Shown piece after piece: positions 6,569 through 13,490 of a stretch of DNA of 13,490 nt (position 1 is the stretch's first letter; every line of letters starts with the position of its first letter). Under the pieces are notes generated by a model, which saw nothing but the letters and a program-made list of their open reading frames with translations, had not been told where the DNA came from and ran no database searches. The stretch comes from an uncultured cyanobacterium. GTDB lineage: Bacteria; Cyanobacteriota; Cyanobacteriia; Pseudanabaenales; Pseudanabaenaceae. The stretch lies in the NCBI GenBank assembly GCA_903819605.1, contig CAIJEA010000407.1, positions 1 through 13,490 on the forward strand, in the 5' to 3' direction. Made by a program: the position numbers and the translations under genes.

Positions 6569-7624
6569 TTAGGGATTGTAAGGATAGTTATAGTCGCTAC
6601 GTTTGCGCCATGCAATTTCGTTGTCAACTGCCTTGAGCAAGCACTCCTCAACAATAAATGGCGCATTACGCCAATTAATATCATCACGTTGCAAAATCCA
6701 ACTAACCTGCTCAATCGCCACTTCTAGTTCCGCTTCAAAACGAGCTAAAGGCAATGGGACTTTTTCTATGTTAGGAGCTTCAACACAAACAGAGATCGCC
6801 TCCTTTAGTAAGGCAACAACTTCCTTTCCATAAACTTCACGCGCTCTTAATCTAAGCTCTTTATAACCTTTCTCTGAGGTAGCATACATAGTTGGCAGAC
6901 GATTTAACACGTAGGCAGTTGCCTCACCTAGATCGACTGTTTCGGCGATCGCAGGATGGAGTTTTTGAATTTGATGATAGGTGAGTGACAATACTAATTT
7001 TTCCAATACATTGCTAAATTCGTAATTGGCATCCACCATATATGTTTGAAAGTCCTTAGCCTTTTGCTCATCTTTAGATGAACTTGCTGAACCCTTAACC
7101 TGTCTTCCTTTCCAAGAAATCTCAGGTGGCTTACGCCCAAAAGCTGTTTCGTCCTGCCCTAATTGTGCCGATAAAGAATCCCGTTTACCAGTAACCATAT
7201 AGGTATTACTAACAGCACTTTTGAGCTTGATCGTCATCAAAGCATTCTCTAAAGCCGTAGGAATATCTTTCCAAGAAGCATCTTCCGCACCCAAAATTTG
7301 CTGGAGATCCGCAAGCGATCGCGCATGGCTCGCAACTTCTTGTGATGGTAACGGTCTAGAGTCGCGCAATGCATCAGGCTTAACACTAATCAAAGCACGA
7401 CGAACTGCGGATTCTATTTGAGATCGCATTTCACTAATGGCTTTTTGGCGCTGTCTTAACCATCCTGATTTTGACGTTGCATACATTGGTGGAAGGCGAT
7501 TTAGAGCATAGGCTGCAACTTCGCTTAAATTGATCTGATCTCGTCGGTATTGGGGTAAGTGAGAAATTTGCAAATCAATTTCCGCAATTACCAATTCTTC
7601 TATAGCATTTTTGCAACTCTGCAT
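6569..7624 (-). CDS. Tandem ComFB-domain protein
   Basis: From ATG 7624 the product is 351 residues; a TTG at 7639 would add five. It contains two ComFB-like domains. Domain 1 (4-82) has CKNAIEELVIAEIDLQI and AAYALNRLPPMYATSKSGW. Domain 2 (203-281) has FSNVLEKLVLSLTYHQI and TAYVLNRLPTMYATSEKGY. Each is followed by a similar tail (DASWKDIPTALENAL at 115-129; DINWRNAPFIVEECL at 315-329), so the whole unit of about 140 residues is duplicated, with a charged linker at 145-200. ComFB is named from Bacillus competence; single-domain cyanobacterial relatives have been reported as cyclic-di-GMP receptors. A cytoplasmic signalling role is likely but inferred. Domain 2 is more diverged near its first helix, so only one site may bind ligand. 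It stands alone, convergent to the DUF928 gene. Confidence 0.85.
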   Translation of the reverse strand: MQSCKNAIEELVIAEIDLQISHLPQYRRDQINLSEVAAYALNRLPPMYATSKSGWLRQRQKAISEMRSQIESAVRRALISVKPDALRDSRPLPSQEVASHARSLADLQQILGAEDASWKDIPTALENALMTIKLKSAVSNTYMVTGKRDSLSAQLGQDETAFGRKPPEISWKGRQVKGSASSSKDEQKAKDFQTYMVDANYEFSNVLEKLVLSLTYHQIQKLHPAIAETVDLGEATAYVLNRLPTMYATSEKGYKELRLRAREVYGKEVVALLKEAISVCVEAPNIEKVPLPLARFEAELEVAIEQVSWILQRDDINWRNAPFIVEECLLKAVDNEIAWRKRSDYNYPYNP

Positions 7625-7800
7625 ATCAAGCCGTCCCAAACCTAATATGAAATTGAAGTGTAAATTAAATCAAAAAACATTATCAAAAACATCACATTAA
7701 ACTCATTAAAGTTTTTCGGTATTTAAACTTTTCGAGTTGCAATAAATATGAAGTTTGCATATATCAGCAAAAACATTTTTAAATTTAAAAATATTTTGAC

Positions 7801-7809
7801 ATTATAACA
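7801..7809 (-). promoter_or_regulatory. Extended -10 promoter candidate for the ComFB gene
   Basis: On the minus strand TGTTATAAT is a perfect extended -10 box, with only a poor -35 (TACTTG, 17-base spacing). It would give a leader of about 170 bases. The rest of the gap 7640-7884 is very AT-rich and shows nothing else I can name. Confidence 0.4.
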
Positions 7810-7884
7810 AGTACATACAAAATCAAGTATTTTTATAGCGCTTGCTAAGAGAAGAAAGCATTAGCTTGTACATCATCTCTATTT

Positions 7885-8127
7885 TTATTTACTGCGATCA
7901 ATGCGATAGAGCCATAACATTAAAGTTAAGACACCTATTTGCAAAGCGAAGTTTCCTAGATTTGATCCTAGTTCACCATTTCCCGCAATCAGTCTGGCAA
8001 AAAAAATAACTGCTCCAATAAATCCAGAGCCAGCAAAAGCGGTGTAAATAAATATACGTAGACCTCGATAGGGTGCTTTTGCTTCACGCCTAAGTCGTTC
8101 ATATTGCTCAGAATTTAATTTCGACAT
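7885..8127 (-). CDS. Small two-helix membrane protein, DUF3493 family
   Basis: An 80-residue protein starting at ATG 8127. A charged N-terminus (SEQYERLRREAKAPYRGLR, 6-24) precedes a hydrophobic helix at about 24-46 with the AFAGSGFIGA motif, a short glycine-rich loop, and a second helix at 57-75 ending WLYRIDRSK. This is the pattern I recall for DUF3493, found in cyanobacteria and plastid-bearing eukaryotes, which hints at a thylakoid or plasma membrane role, though none is proven. It lies 55 bases downstream of the 6-phosphogluconolactonase gene on the same strand and may be co-transcribed, although a hairpin lies between. No clear ribosome binding site is seen. Confidence 0.8.
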   Translation of the reverse strand: MSKLNSEQYERLRREAKAPYRGLRIFIYTAFAGSGFIGAVIFFARLIAGNGELGSNLGNFALQIGVLTLMLWLYRIDRSK

Positions 8128-8149
8128 AATTTCAAAAGCTTTGTAAAGA

Positions 8150-8186
8150 TTAATTAGAGTTACAGCAACGTGTCGTCTCTAATTAA
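8150..8186 (-). repeat. Inverted repeat overlapping the stop codon of the 6-phosphogluconolactonase gene
   Basis: TTAATTAGAG (8150-8159) and CTCTAATTAA (8177-8186) are perfect 10-bp complements with a 17-base loop. The right arm includes the TAA stop of the upstream gene. The minus-strand sequence after it lacks a T-run, so it is more likely an RNA-processing or weak attenuation element than a full terminator. Confidence 0.45.
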
Positions 8187-8899
8187 GATTTCTTTTGGTT
8201 CATAGCAGTGCGATCGCATAGCCAAATAGTATTCCCAGTAATCAATCGCGAAGGATATTGATTAACATCACCATGAGTTGCAAGTACTGACTTTAGTGCC
8301 TTGGCTTTGGCAGCACCTTCAATCATGAAAATAATTTCTTTTGCCTGATTAATTAAAGGAACTGTCATTGTGATCCGAGGCTGTCCATCTTTTTCGCCCA
8401 CCGTCACAAAGCGATCGCTAACTTTGAGTGCTGGGGTGTGCGGAAATAATGAAGCGGTATGCCCATCGTCCCCCATTCCCAGCAAGACCAAATCAAATTG
8501 AGGAATTTCACCCTCACCTACTCTAAAAAATTCTTTAATATGTTGTTCGTATTTCGCCGCCGCGATCGCAGGATCTTCAGCATCTGTCGGAATTGCATGA
8601 ATATTTGCAGTAGGAATTGCCACGAGATCGAGCCATGCTTTGCGAGTCATGCCTTCATTACTTTGCGGATCGGTAACAGGAACATAGCGCTCATCTCCCC
8701 AAAAAACATGTACCTTCGACCAGTCCCATTCCTTAGCTGCGAAAAGTTCATACAAAACGCGAGGTGTACTGCCACCTGCGGCAACAATCGTAAATTTATC
8801 GCCTTTTAAGATTGCTTCATCATAGGCAAGTTGACATAAAAACAATGCTCTGGAAGCAATCTCAGCGCGATCGTTCCAAATTTCTACTTGTCTAGCCAT
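8183..8899 (-). CDS. pgl: 6-phosphogluconolactonase
   Basis: A complete 238-residue protein, normal for the family. It hydrolyses 6-phosphoglucono-1,5-lactone to 6-phosphogluconate, the second step of the oxidative pentose phosphate pathway in the cytoplasm, which supplies NADPH to cyanobacteria in the dark. Diagnostic motifs are AAGGSTPR (40-47) for phosphate binding, VFWGDERYVP (65-74), SNEGM (80-84) and LLGMGDDGHTASLFP (139-153), which carries the catalytic His region; RITMT (175-179) follows. The ATG at 8899 is preceded by AGAAAGG at a good distance. Usual partners zwf and opcA are not in this window. Upstream lies a repeat element whose left end is 38 bases from the start codon. Confidence 0.97.
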   Translation of the reverse strand: MARQVEIWNDRAEIASRALFLCQLAYDEAILKGDKFTIVAAGGSTPRVLYELFAAKEWDWSKVHVFWGDERYVPVTDPQSNEGMTRKAWLDLVAIPTANIHAIPTDAEDPAIAAAKYEQHIKEFFRVGEGEIPQFDLVLLGMGDDGHTASLFPHTPALKVSDRFVTVGEKDGQPRITMTVPLINQAKEIIFMIEGAAKAKALKSVLATHGDVNQYPSRLITGNTIWLCDRTAMNQKKS

Positions 8900-8936
8900 A
8901 AATATACCTTTCTAAGAATTTATTACGAACTCAGCA

Positions 8937-9070
8937 TTTAATTTGCTAACAATTGCTAAGTCGCTAGACCCAATTAAATATAAAATCCAAAAACCTGTGG
9001 CGCACGCTGCGCGTGTGCCACAGGTTTTGACTCTGGTTTTTAATTATGCCCAGTGAATTAGCAAATTAAA
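8937..9070. repeat. Hairpin repeat, copy B, with 13-bp terminal inverted repeats (MITE-like)
   Basis: TTTAATTTGCTAA at 8937-8949 and its exact complement at 9058-9070 bound a 134-base element. Inside is an 18-bp stem with one G-U wobble and a TGC loop (8990-9028, outer arm AAAACCTGTGGC). The flanks of this stem match copy A at 3381-3473: TAAGT..CTAG..CAATTAAATAT on the left and AGGTTTTGACTCTGG plus a T-run and ATTATG on the right. It encodes no protein. The terminal repeats suggest a transposase mobilised in trans, but no clear target duplication is seen beyond a possible CA. Confidence 0.7.
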
Positions 9071-9390
9071 CATAATTTTTTATTAAAAATTTTCCAAATC
9101 CAAGCTTTTAATAGAAAATTTGGAGTTCTCTACAGCACAAATTGCTGTAATCACTGTTAGTCTTCTACAATTTTTACTCGCTATAGCTTGATTATTATGT
9201 ACTGCACGAACTACCTTATAAAACAATCAACCTATGGAATGAATTAATGATTCGTTTTGTTTAGATATTTATCAATCAATCTTAGGTGAGGTGTTTTTTA
9301 TTTCATTTTGTGTGAATTTTGACAGTATGAACATAGAATTGTACTAACCTATAAAATGTTAGGAAAATATTAAGGTTAAGGTTATCTGTT
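9071..9390. other. Non-coding 320-base stretch upstream of a small gene
   Basis: AT-rich, with no frame of note on either strand and no tRNA-like fold. It contains a perfect 7-bp dyad TACAGCA/TGCTGTA at 9131-9149 and a looser TCCAAAT/ATTTGGA pair at 9093-9124. The promoter candidate near its right end is listed separately. Confidence 0.5.
9319..9355 (+). promoter_or_regulatory. Promoter candidate for the small gene at 9391
   Basis: A consensus -35 box TTGACA at 9319-9324 is followed after 17 bases by a poor -10 TACTAA (9342-9347); a better -10, TATAAA at 9350-9355, is at 25 bases and would instead pair with TGAACA at 9328-9333. Either way the start would lie roughly 30-40 bases before the ATG. 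Confidence 0.45.
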
Positions 9391-9600
9391 ATGACACCTG
9401 CTATCATACGCCTCTTCTGGGACTCTGTTAGCCAAGCTCAGCCTAATTTACTCTTAAATCTCGATGATGATGGATTGATGAGTTGGCTGGTTGACCAAGT
9501 CAAGGAGCGTTCTATTCTAGATTGTCATCAACAAAACGATCTAAGCGATTACATCAGCGATCGGATACCTCTGATCCGTGAGATGGCATATCAGAATTAG
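9391..9600 (+). CDS. Small cyanobacterial protein of unknown function
   Basis: A 69-residue acidic, soluble protein beginning MTPAIIRLFWDSVSQAQPN. Support comes from an ATG with AAGG about ten bases upstream (near 9372-9375), a promoter-like sequence at a proper distance, and a protein with well-formed amphipathic helices: LFWDSVSQ, GLMSWLVDQVKER (29-41), LSDYISDRIPLIREMA (51-66). No signal peptide, membrane segment or cysteine motif is seen. I do not recognise the family with certainty, although its look resembles small conserved cyanobacterial proteins. It precedes asnS by 168 bases on the same strand; no terminator is obvious between them, so a shared transcript is possible. Confidence 0.7.
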   Translation: MTPAIIRLFWDSVSQAQPNLLLNLDDDGLMSWLVDQVKERSILDCHQQNDLSDYISDRIPLIREMAYQN

Positions 9601-9768
9601 GATTCTCTGCATTTATTAAGTATCAGGGGACTATTTTCACAATAAATATCCAAGGTTTCTAACACTCCAAAACTTCAAAATGTTAGGATACTTGCCTGAG
9701 AGCCATGCGATCGCTGATTTCATCGTTCTGTAGACTAATCACAGTTACCTCTAGCGATTTTTTAGTGT

Positions 9769-11169
9769 ATGGCATCTGCAAGAATTATTGACCTATTACG
9801 TAGCGGTCAGACAAATGACTCTTATACTGTTCGCGGTTGGGTGCGGACAAAAAGAGAGGGTAAGGGAATATCCTTCTTAGAATTAAACGATGGGTCATCA
9901 CTACAAGGTTTGCAGATAGTTTTGTCGCAGACAATTGATGGTTATGAATCTTTAATTAAGCAAATTACTACAGGCACTTCAATTGAAGTGTCGGGTGTTC
10001 TAGTCGAATCAACGGGTAAAGGACAAAGAGTTGAAATGCAAGCGTCGGCGATCGCTGTTATTGGTGTTGCCGATGCTGAAACTTATCCTTTACAGAAAAA
10101 GCGTCACTCAATCGAATTTCTCCGCACGATCGCCCACTTGCGTCCCCGCACAAATATGTTTGGGGCAGTATTTCGTGTACGCAATGCTTGTGCGTATGCT
10201 GTGCATAAGTTTTTCCAAGAACGGGGCTTTTTGTGGGTACATACACCAATTGTTACGGCTAGCGATTGTGAAGGTGCGGGGGAAATGTTTGGTGTAACTA
10301 CTTTTGACTTGAATAAAGTAGCGGCGGCGGGCAAACCTGTAGATTTCTCACAGGACTTTTTTGGTAAGCCAGCTTTTTTGACCGTGAGTGGGCAACTAGA
10401 AGCGGAAATTATGGCGATGGCATTTTCTAATGTCTATACCTTTGGACCTACTTTCCGCGCCGAAAACTCGAATACATCACGACACCTTGCCGAATTTTGG
10501 ATGATTGAGCCAGAGGTTGCTTTCTGCGACCTCGAAGGGGATGCCGATCTCGCTGAAGATTTTCTCAAATATATTTTCAATTATGTTTTGGAAACTTGTC
10601 CCGAAGATATGGAGTTTTTCCAAGAGCGGGTTAATGCTCAAGTGATGGTCAATGCTCGCAAAATTGTCGATGAGCAATTTGAGCGGATTACCTATACGGA
10701 AGCGATCGCCATTCTCGAAAAATGTAGCAAAACCTTTGAATTTCCAGTTCAATGGGGCTTAGATTTACAATCTGAACATGAAAGGTTTTTAGCTGAAGAG
10801 CATTTTCAGAAACCTGTAATTGTGATGGATTATCCACTGGGGATCAAGGCATTTTATATGCGTGTAAATGACGACTCTAAGGGCGATCGGCAAACTGTGC
10901 GAGCAATGGATATTCTCGCCCCAGGAGTTGGTGAAATTATTGGCGGTTCTCAACGAGAAGAACGGCTTGATGTATTGGAAGCAAGAATTCGTAACGTCGG
11001 TCTCAATCCTGAAGACTATTGGTGGTATCTAGATTTACGTCGTTATGGAACTGTTCCTCATGCTGGCTTTGGTCTTGGGTTTGAGCGCTTAGTGCAGTTC
11101 ATTACAGGCATGGGAAATATTCGTGATGTGATTCCATTCCCACGATTCCCTCAGAGTGCAGATTTCTAG
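9769..11169 (+). CDS. asnS: Asparagine--tRNA ligase
   Basis: A complete 466-residue class II aminoacyl-tRNA synthetase, the usual bacterial length. It charges tRNA-Asn with asparagine using ATP. The N-terminal OB-fold anticodon-binding domain (about 15-105) has YTVRGWVRTKRE and SFLELNDGSS. Class II motif 1 lies near 130-165 (FRVRNACAYAVHKFFQERGF). The AsnRS signature TPIVTASDCEGAGEMF (159-174) and motif 2 FRAENSNTSRHLAEFWMIE (229-247) follow. Motif 3, AGFGLGFERLVQFITGM, with NIRDVIPFPRFP, closes the protein. The ENSNTSRHLAEF form marks asparagine rather than aspartate specificity. No Shine-Dalgarno sequence is obvious before ATG 9769. The gene is convergent to guanine deaminase. Confidence 0.97.
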   Translation: MASARIIDLLRSGQTNDSYTVRGWVRTKREGKGISFLELNDGSSLQGLQIVLSQTIDGYESLIKQITTGTSIEVSGVLVESTGKGQRVEMQASAIAVIGVADAETYPLQKKRHSIEFLRTIAHLRPRTNMFGAVFRVRNACAYAVHKFFQERGFLWVHTPIVTASDCEGAGEMFGVTTFDLNKVAAAGKPVDFSQDFFGKPAFLTVSGQLEAEIMAMAFSNVYTFGPTFRAENSNTSRHLAEFWMIEPEVAFCDLEGDADLAEDFLKYIFNYVLETCPEDMEFFQERVNAQVMVNARKIVDEQFERITYTEAIAILEKCSKTFEFPVQWGLDLQSEHERFLAEEHFQKPVIVMDYPLGIKAFYMRVNDDSKGDRQTVRAMDILAPGVGEIIGGSQREERLDVLEARIRNVGLNPEDYWWYLDLRRYGTVPHAGFGLGFERLVQFITGMGNIRDVIPFPRFPQSADF

Positions 11170-11180
11170 ATAAATTCTAA

Positions 11181-11223
11181 AATTGATGGCTGAGCATAGT
11201 CGAAGCCATCGATTCTGCTCAGC
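11181..11223. terminator. Two overlapping, mutually exclusive hairpins between convergent genes
   Basis: AATTGATGGCT (11181-11191) pairs with 11204-11214 (11 bp, one U-G wobble on the plus strand). GCTGAGCA (11189-11196) pairs perfectly with TGCTCAGC (11216-11223). The arms share 11189-11191, so both cannot form fully. The block lies just past the asnS stop and before the guanine deaminase stop; no strong T-run follows. The CTTCGACTATGCTCAGCC string resembles a short repeat I recall from many genomes. Confidence 0.55.
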
Positions 11224-11259
11224 AACGCATTTAGATTACTAAAGCATCGATTATTCTAG

Positions 11260-12591
11260 TTAAAATTCTGCTTTTTCGCCCATGATATAAGTTGCCTCGA
11301 TCGCACGATCATCACCCATAATTATGGTCGCGAATAGTTGATCAGAGATTTCAGCGAGTGTGGGTGCGATCGCCTGATCTGAAGATTTATTTCTTAGAGC
11401 CATAATTGGCGTTGAGCGAAGATTCAGCACGACAAAATCTGCTTCTTTCCCTATTTCAAAATTACCTAATTTATCATCAAGTGATAAGGCTATCGCTCCG
11501 CCCAAAGTTGCCAAAAACAAAGCTTGGAAAGCAGAGAGCTTTTGAGAACGCAACTGGGCAACTTGATAGGCAGCACTTGCAGTGCGTAAGATCGAGAAAC
11601 TTATACCTGCACCCACGTCAGTTCCTAATCCCACTTTTACAGGAGTTTCCGATGATTTTGCTTTTTCTAATTTAAAAAGACCACTACCCAAAAACAGATT
11701 GGAAGTTGGGCAGAATGCGATCGCTGATTTCGCTTCCGATAATCTTGCAAATTCGCGATCGGTGAGCTGTACTCCATGAGCAAAGACTGACTTTGAGCCA
11801 ACCAAACCTGCGCGATCGTAGACATCAAGATAACCTTCACTTTCAGGAAAGAACTCAGCAACCGTCTGTACTTCTTTCACATTTTCAGAGAGATGCGTAT
11901 GTAAATATACGTCGGGAAATTCCGCCAAGAGCTTACCAGCGTTTGTCAATTGCTCTGAGGTCGATGTGATAGCAAAACGTGGTGTAACTGCATAGAGCAA
12001 GCGATCGCGCTTATGCCATTTCTCAATTAATTGCTTAGTTTCTAGATAAGAAGATGCCGCAGTATCCCTTAGAAAATCTGGTGCATTCCGATCCATCATC
12101 ACTTTTCCTGCAATCATCCGCAAGTTGCGCCGATGTGCTTCCTCAAAGAAGGCATCTGTCGATTGCGGAAAGACCGATGTAAATACCAAAGCTGTCGTCG
12201 TTCCATTTCGTAATAGCTCATCAAGAAAGAGAGCAGCTATTTCTAGGGAATAGTCGCGATCGGCAAATTTTCTCTCTGTAGGAAAAGTATAAGTGCTCAG
12301 CCATTCCAGTAACTGCTCACCATAGGAAGCGATCATCTCCGTCTGCGGGAAGTGAATATGCGTATCAATAAATCCTGCGACAATTAGACGATCGCGATAG
12401 TGGGTAATCGGAATATCAGCATATTGAGGGTGCAAGTCTTCATAATCACCTAAAACTTTCACCTTGCCATTCTCAACTATTAGCAAGCCATCAGGAAAGT
12501 ATCGAATACATTCAGCTTCAGGGGCATAAAAAGGATCGGCGATCGCATCTAAAAAATTGGCTCGAAATCCTTTTATAGTTTGGTTTTGCAT
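11260..12591 (-). CDS. guaD: Guanine deaminase
   Basis: A complete 443-residue member of the metal-dependent amidohydrolase superfamily. It converts guanine to xanthine and ammonia, a purine salvage and nitrogen-recovery step in the cytoplasm. The first metal-binding pair is in AGFIDTHIHFPQTE (72-85, H78 and H80), the form with FPQ being typical of guanine deaminases. Further ligands are H233 in HTHLSEN (231-237), H272 in FAHG, and D325 in GLGTDVGAG (321-329); FCPTSNLFLGSG (293-304) is another family block. The C-terminus returns to the small beta domain (GKEADFVVLNL). Start at ATG 12591; no strong Shine-Dalgarno sequence. The RNase D-type gene ends 150 bases upstream on the same strand, so they may or may not share a transcript. 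Confidence 0.95.
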   Translation of the reverse strand: MQNQTIKGFRANFLDAIADPFYAPEAECIRYFPDGLLIVENGKVKVLGDYEDLHPQYADIPITHYRDRLIVAGFIDTHIHFPQTEMIASYGEQLLEWLSTYTFPTERKFADRDYSLEIAALFLDELLRNGTTTALVFTSVFPQSTDAFFEEAHRRNLRMIAGKVMMDRNAPDFLRDTAASSYLETKQLIEKWHKRDRLLYAVTPRFAITSTSEQLTNAGKLLAEFPDVYLHTHLSENVKEVQTVAEFFPESEGYLDVYDRAGLVGSKSVFAHGVQLTDREFARLSEAKSAIAFCPTSNLFLGSGLFKLEKAKSSETPVKVGLGTDVGAGISFSILRTASAAYQVAQLRSQKLSAFQALFLATLGGAIALSLDDKLGNFEIGKEADFVVLNLRSTPIMALRNKSSDQAIAPTLAEISDQLFATIIMGDDRAIEATYIMGEKAEF

Positions 12592-12741
12592 AGTTGAGAA
12601 AATATTTTTAAATGAGGAAAGATCGTGCTAGTTGTCTTAATTTTGCAAAGCTATTTTTTACTCATTTTAGTCATTGCCGTAGTCGTAAAAGGTACAATCA
12701 GATCCCTATAGGAGAGATTTACAATCTTGATCAAGGGCTAG

Positions 12742-13365
12742 TTAATGGGCGAAAACATCGGCATATCCCAGTAAATCTAAATATACAAGCGTGGGGATAT
12801 GGGCAAAGCAAGCTTTCGCCAAATCGTAGCGATTCTCACGCATCAGCATAGTAATTAGCTTGCGATATACAGTTAACAAATAGCGCACATCATTCGCCGC
12901 ATATTTTAATTGATCGTCAGAAAGTAATTGAACATTGCCCCAGTCTGAAGATTGGGATGTTTTATCTAGCTCAACTTTTTCTAGTTCACGGACTAATTCT
13001 TTTAAACCATGCTTATCGGTATAAGTCCTTGCTAGTTTACTGGCAATTTTGGTGCAAAAAATTGGATGAGTAGCAATACCGAGATGAGCTTCGAGCATTG
13101 CCACATCAAACCGTGCAAAGTGAAAAACTTTAGTCACATCGGGAGCTTCAAATAAATACTTAATGTTTGGAGCTTCATTGATTCCTTGAGAGATTCGTAC
13201 TAGACTTACAACTTCATCATCATTACTAATTTGGATTAAGCACAAGCGATCGCGCCTAGGAATAAGCCCCATCGTTTCAGTATCAACGGCGATCGCCTCA
13301 CAACCGAGATACTCCTGAAGGGTTTCAAAATCAATATCATTATCAAAAATCTTAAAAGCTGGCAT
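12742..13365 (-). CDS. Short RNase D-type 3'-5' exonuclease (DEDDy)
   Basis: From ATG 13365 the product is 207 residues. The frame is open to an ATG at 13461, but the extra 32 residues look unlike the family, whose proteins begin just before the first catalytic motif. All three exonuclease motifs are intact: Exo I AVDTETMGL (D28, E30), Exo II FHFARFDVAML (D87) and Exo III YAANDVRYLL (Y155, D159), with LCLIQIS (41-47) as the second strand. There is no HRDC domain; E. coli RNase D is about 375 residues, whereas short forms are common in cyanobacteria and alphaproteobacteria. The likely role is 3'-end trimming of structured RNA such as tRNA precursors, though DNA substrates are not excluded. TAAGAA lies just upstream of the chosen start. 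Confidence 0.9.
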   Translation of the reverse strand: MPAFKIFDNDIDFETLQEYLGCEAIAVDTETMGLIPRRDRLCLIQISNDDEVVSLVRISQGINEAPNIKYLFEAPDVTKVFHFARFDVAMLEAHLGIATHPIFCTKIASKLARTYTDKHGLKELVRELEKVELDKTSQSSDWGNVQLLSDDQLKYAANDVRYLLTVYRKLITMLMRENRYDLAKACFAHIPTLVYLDLLGYADVFAH

Positions 13366-13490
13366 TTTAATTCTTAAGTTAGCTCTATGACTATTTATAC
13401 AGATTTTAGGTGGCTTATTTGGCAAATCCAACTTTAATATAGTATCCCTACTCCAAAGCATTTGGCGCTGTATTTCGAGAGATCTAACCC

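Noticed and set aside
3531..9150. TTACAGCAAT at 3531-3540 recurring inverted at 9141-9150, both upstream of genes
   Set aside because: A single 10-base match in 13.5 kb can arise by chance, and its position relative to the promoters differs.
8900..9390. Search for a tRNA or riboswitch in the longest gene-free gaps
   Set aside because: No cloverleaf, GTTCRA loop or recognisable riboswitch core was found by eye.
10031..10752. Frames of 63-91 codons within asnS on both strands
   Set aside because: They sit inside a clearly functional synthetase and show no family-like sequence.
11406..11779. Plus-strand frames opposite guanine deaminase
   Set aside because: They lie entirely antisense to a gene with intact catalytic motifs; open frames there follow from codon bias.
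12612..12851. Plus-strand frame of 79 codons starting MRKDRASC
   Set aside because: It overlaps the 3' end of the well-supported RNase D gene by 110 bases on the opposite strand, has no ribosome binding site of note, and its composition looks random.
13366..13461. N-terminal extension of the RNase D gene from the ATG at 13461
   Set aside because: The added 32 residues (MLWSRDTILKLDLPNK...) do not resemble the family, and a better placed ATG lies 27 codons before the first catalytic Asp.
13464..13472. GCGCTGTAT shared with the possible repeat near 6500
   Set aside because: Only nine bases match, and the surrounding sequence lacks the palindrome; too little to call a second copy.

Overview
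The window looks like a chromosomal segment of a filamentous or unicellular cyanobacterium. The octamer GCGATCGC (HIP1) occurs more than twenty times, the base composition is moderately AT-rich, and several genes belong to families known mainly from cyanobacteria (DUF928, DUF3493, the ComFB form with the NRLPPxYATS motif). A Pseudanabaena-like genome is a reasonable guess, but this rests on general appearance and not on a database match. There are no tRNA or rRNA genes, CRISPR arrays, transposases or phage genes.

Bases 1-3363 hold a run of minus-strand genes. Read in the direction of transcription they are a glutathione S-transferase-like protein, a protein with a C-terminal KOW-like domain, an uncharacterised all-helical protein, a DUF309 protein, and a membrane acyltransferase cut by the left edge. 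The middle genes are close or overlapping and may form an operon. Bases 3381-3554 are a non-coding block with a hairpin repeat, a dyad and a promoter-like site.

Bases 3593-6374 hold three plus-strand genes. The first encodes a coiled-coil protein with a C-terminal membrane anchor. After a hairpin comes a Tat-exported lipoprotein resembling PotD-type solute-binding proteins, which overlaps a DUF928 protein by four bases (ATGA). The latter two probably work together at the cell envelope. A perfect 22-bp stem closes this unit and also serves the convergent gene.

Bases 6569-8899 are minus-strand again: a protein with two ComFB domains (probable cyclic-di-GMP-linked regulator), a small two-helix membrane protein (DUF3493), and 6-phosphogluconolactonase of the oxidative pentose phosphate pathway. 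Bases 8900-9390 are non-coding and carry a second copy of the hairpin repeat, here with 13-bp terminal inverted repeats.

Bases 9391-11169 carry a small uncharacterised protein and asparaginyl-tRNA synthetase on the plus strand. Convergent to these are guanine deaminase and a short RNase D-type exonuclease on the minus strand. Most genes here are housekeeping or conserved cyanobacterial genes. The least explained features are the lipoprotein/DUF928 pair, the duplicated ComFB protein, and the repeat family whose flanks are conserved while the hairpin arms differ completely yet still pair.
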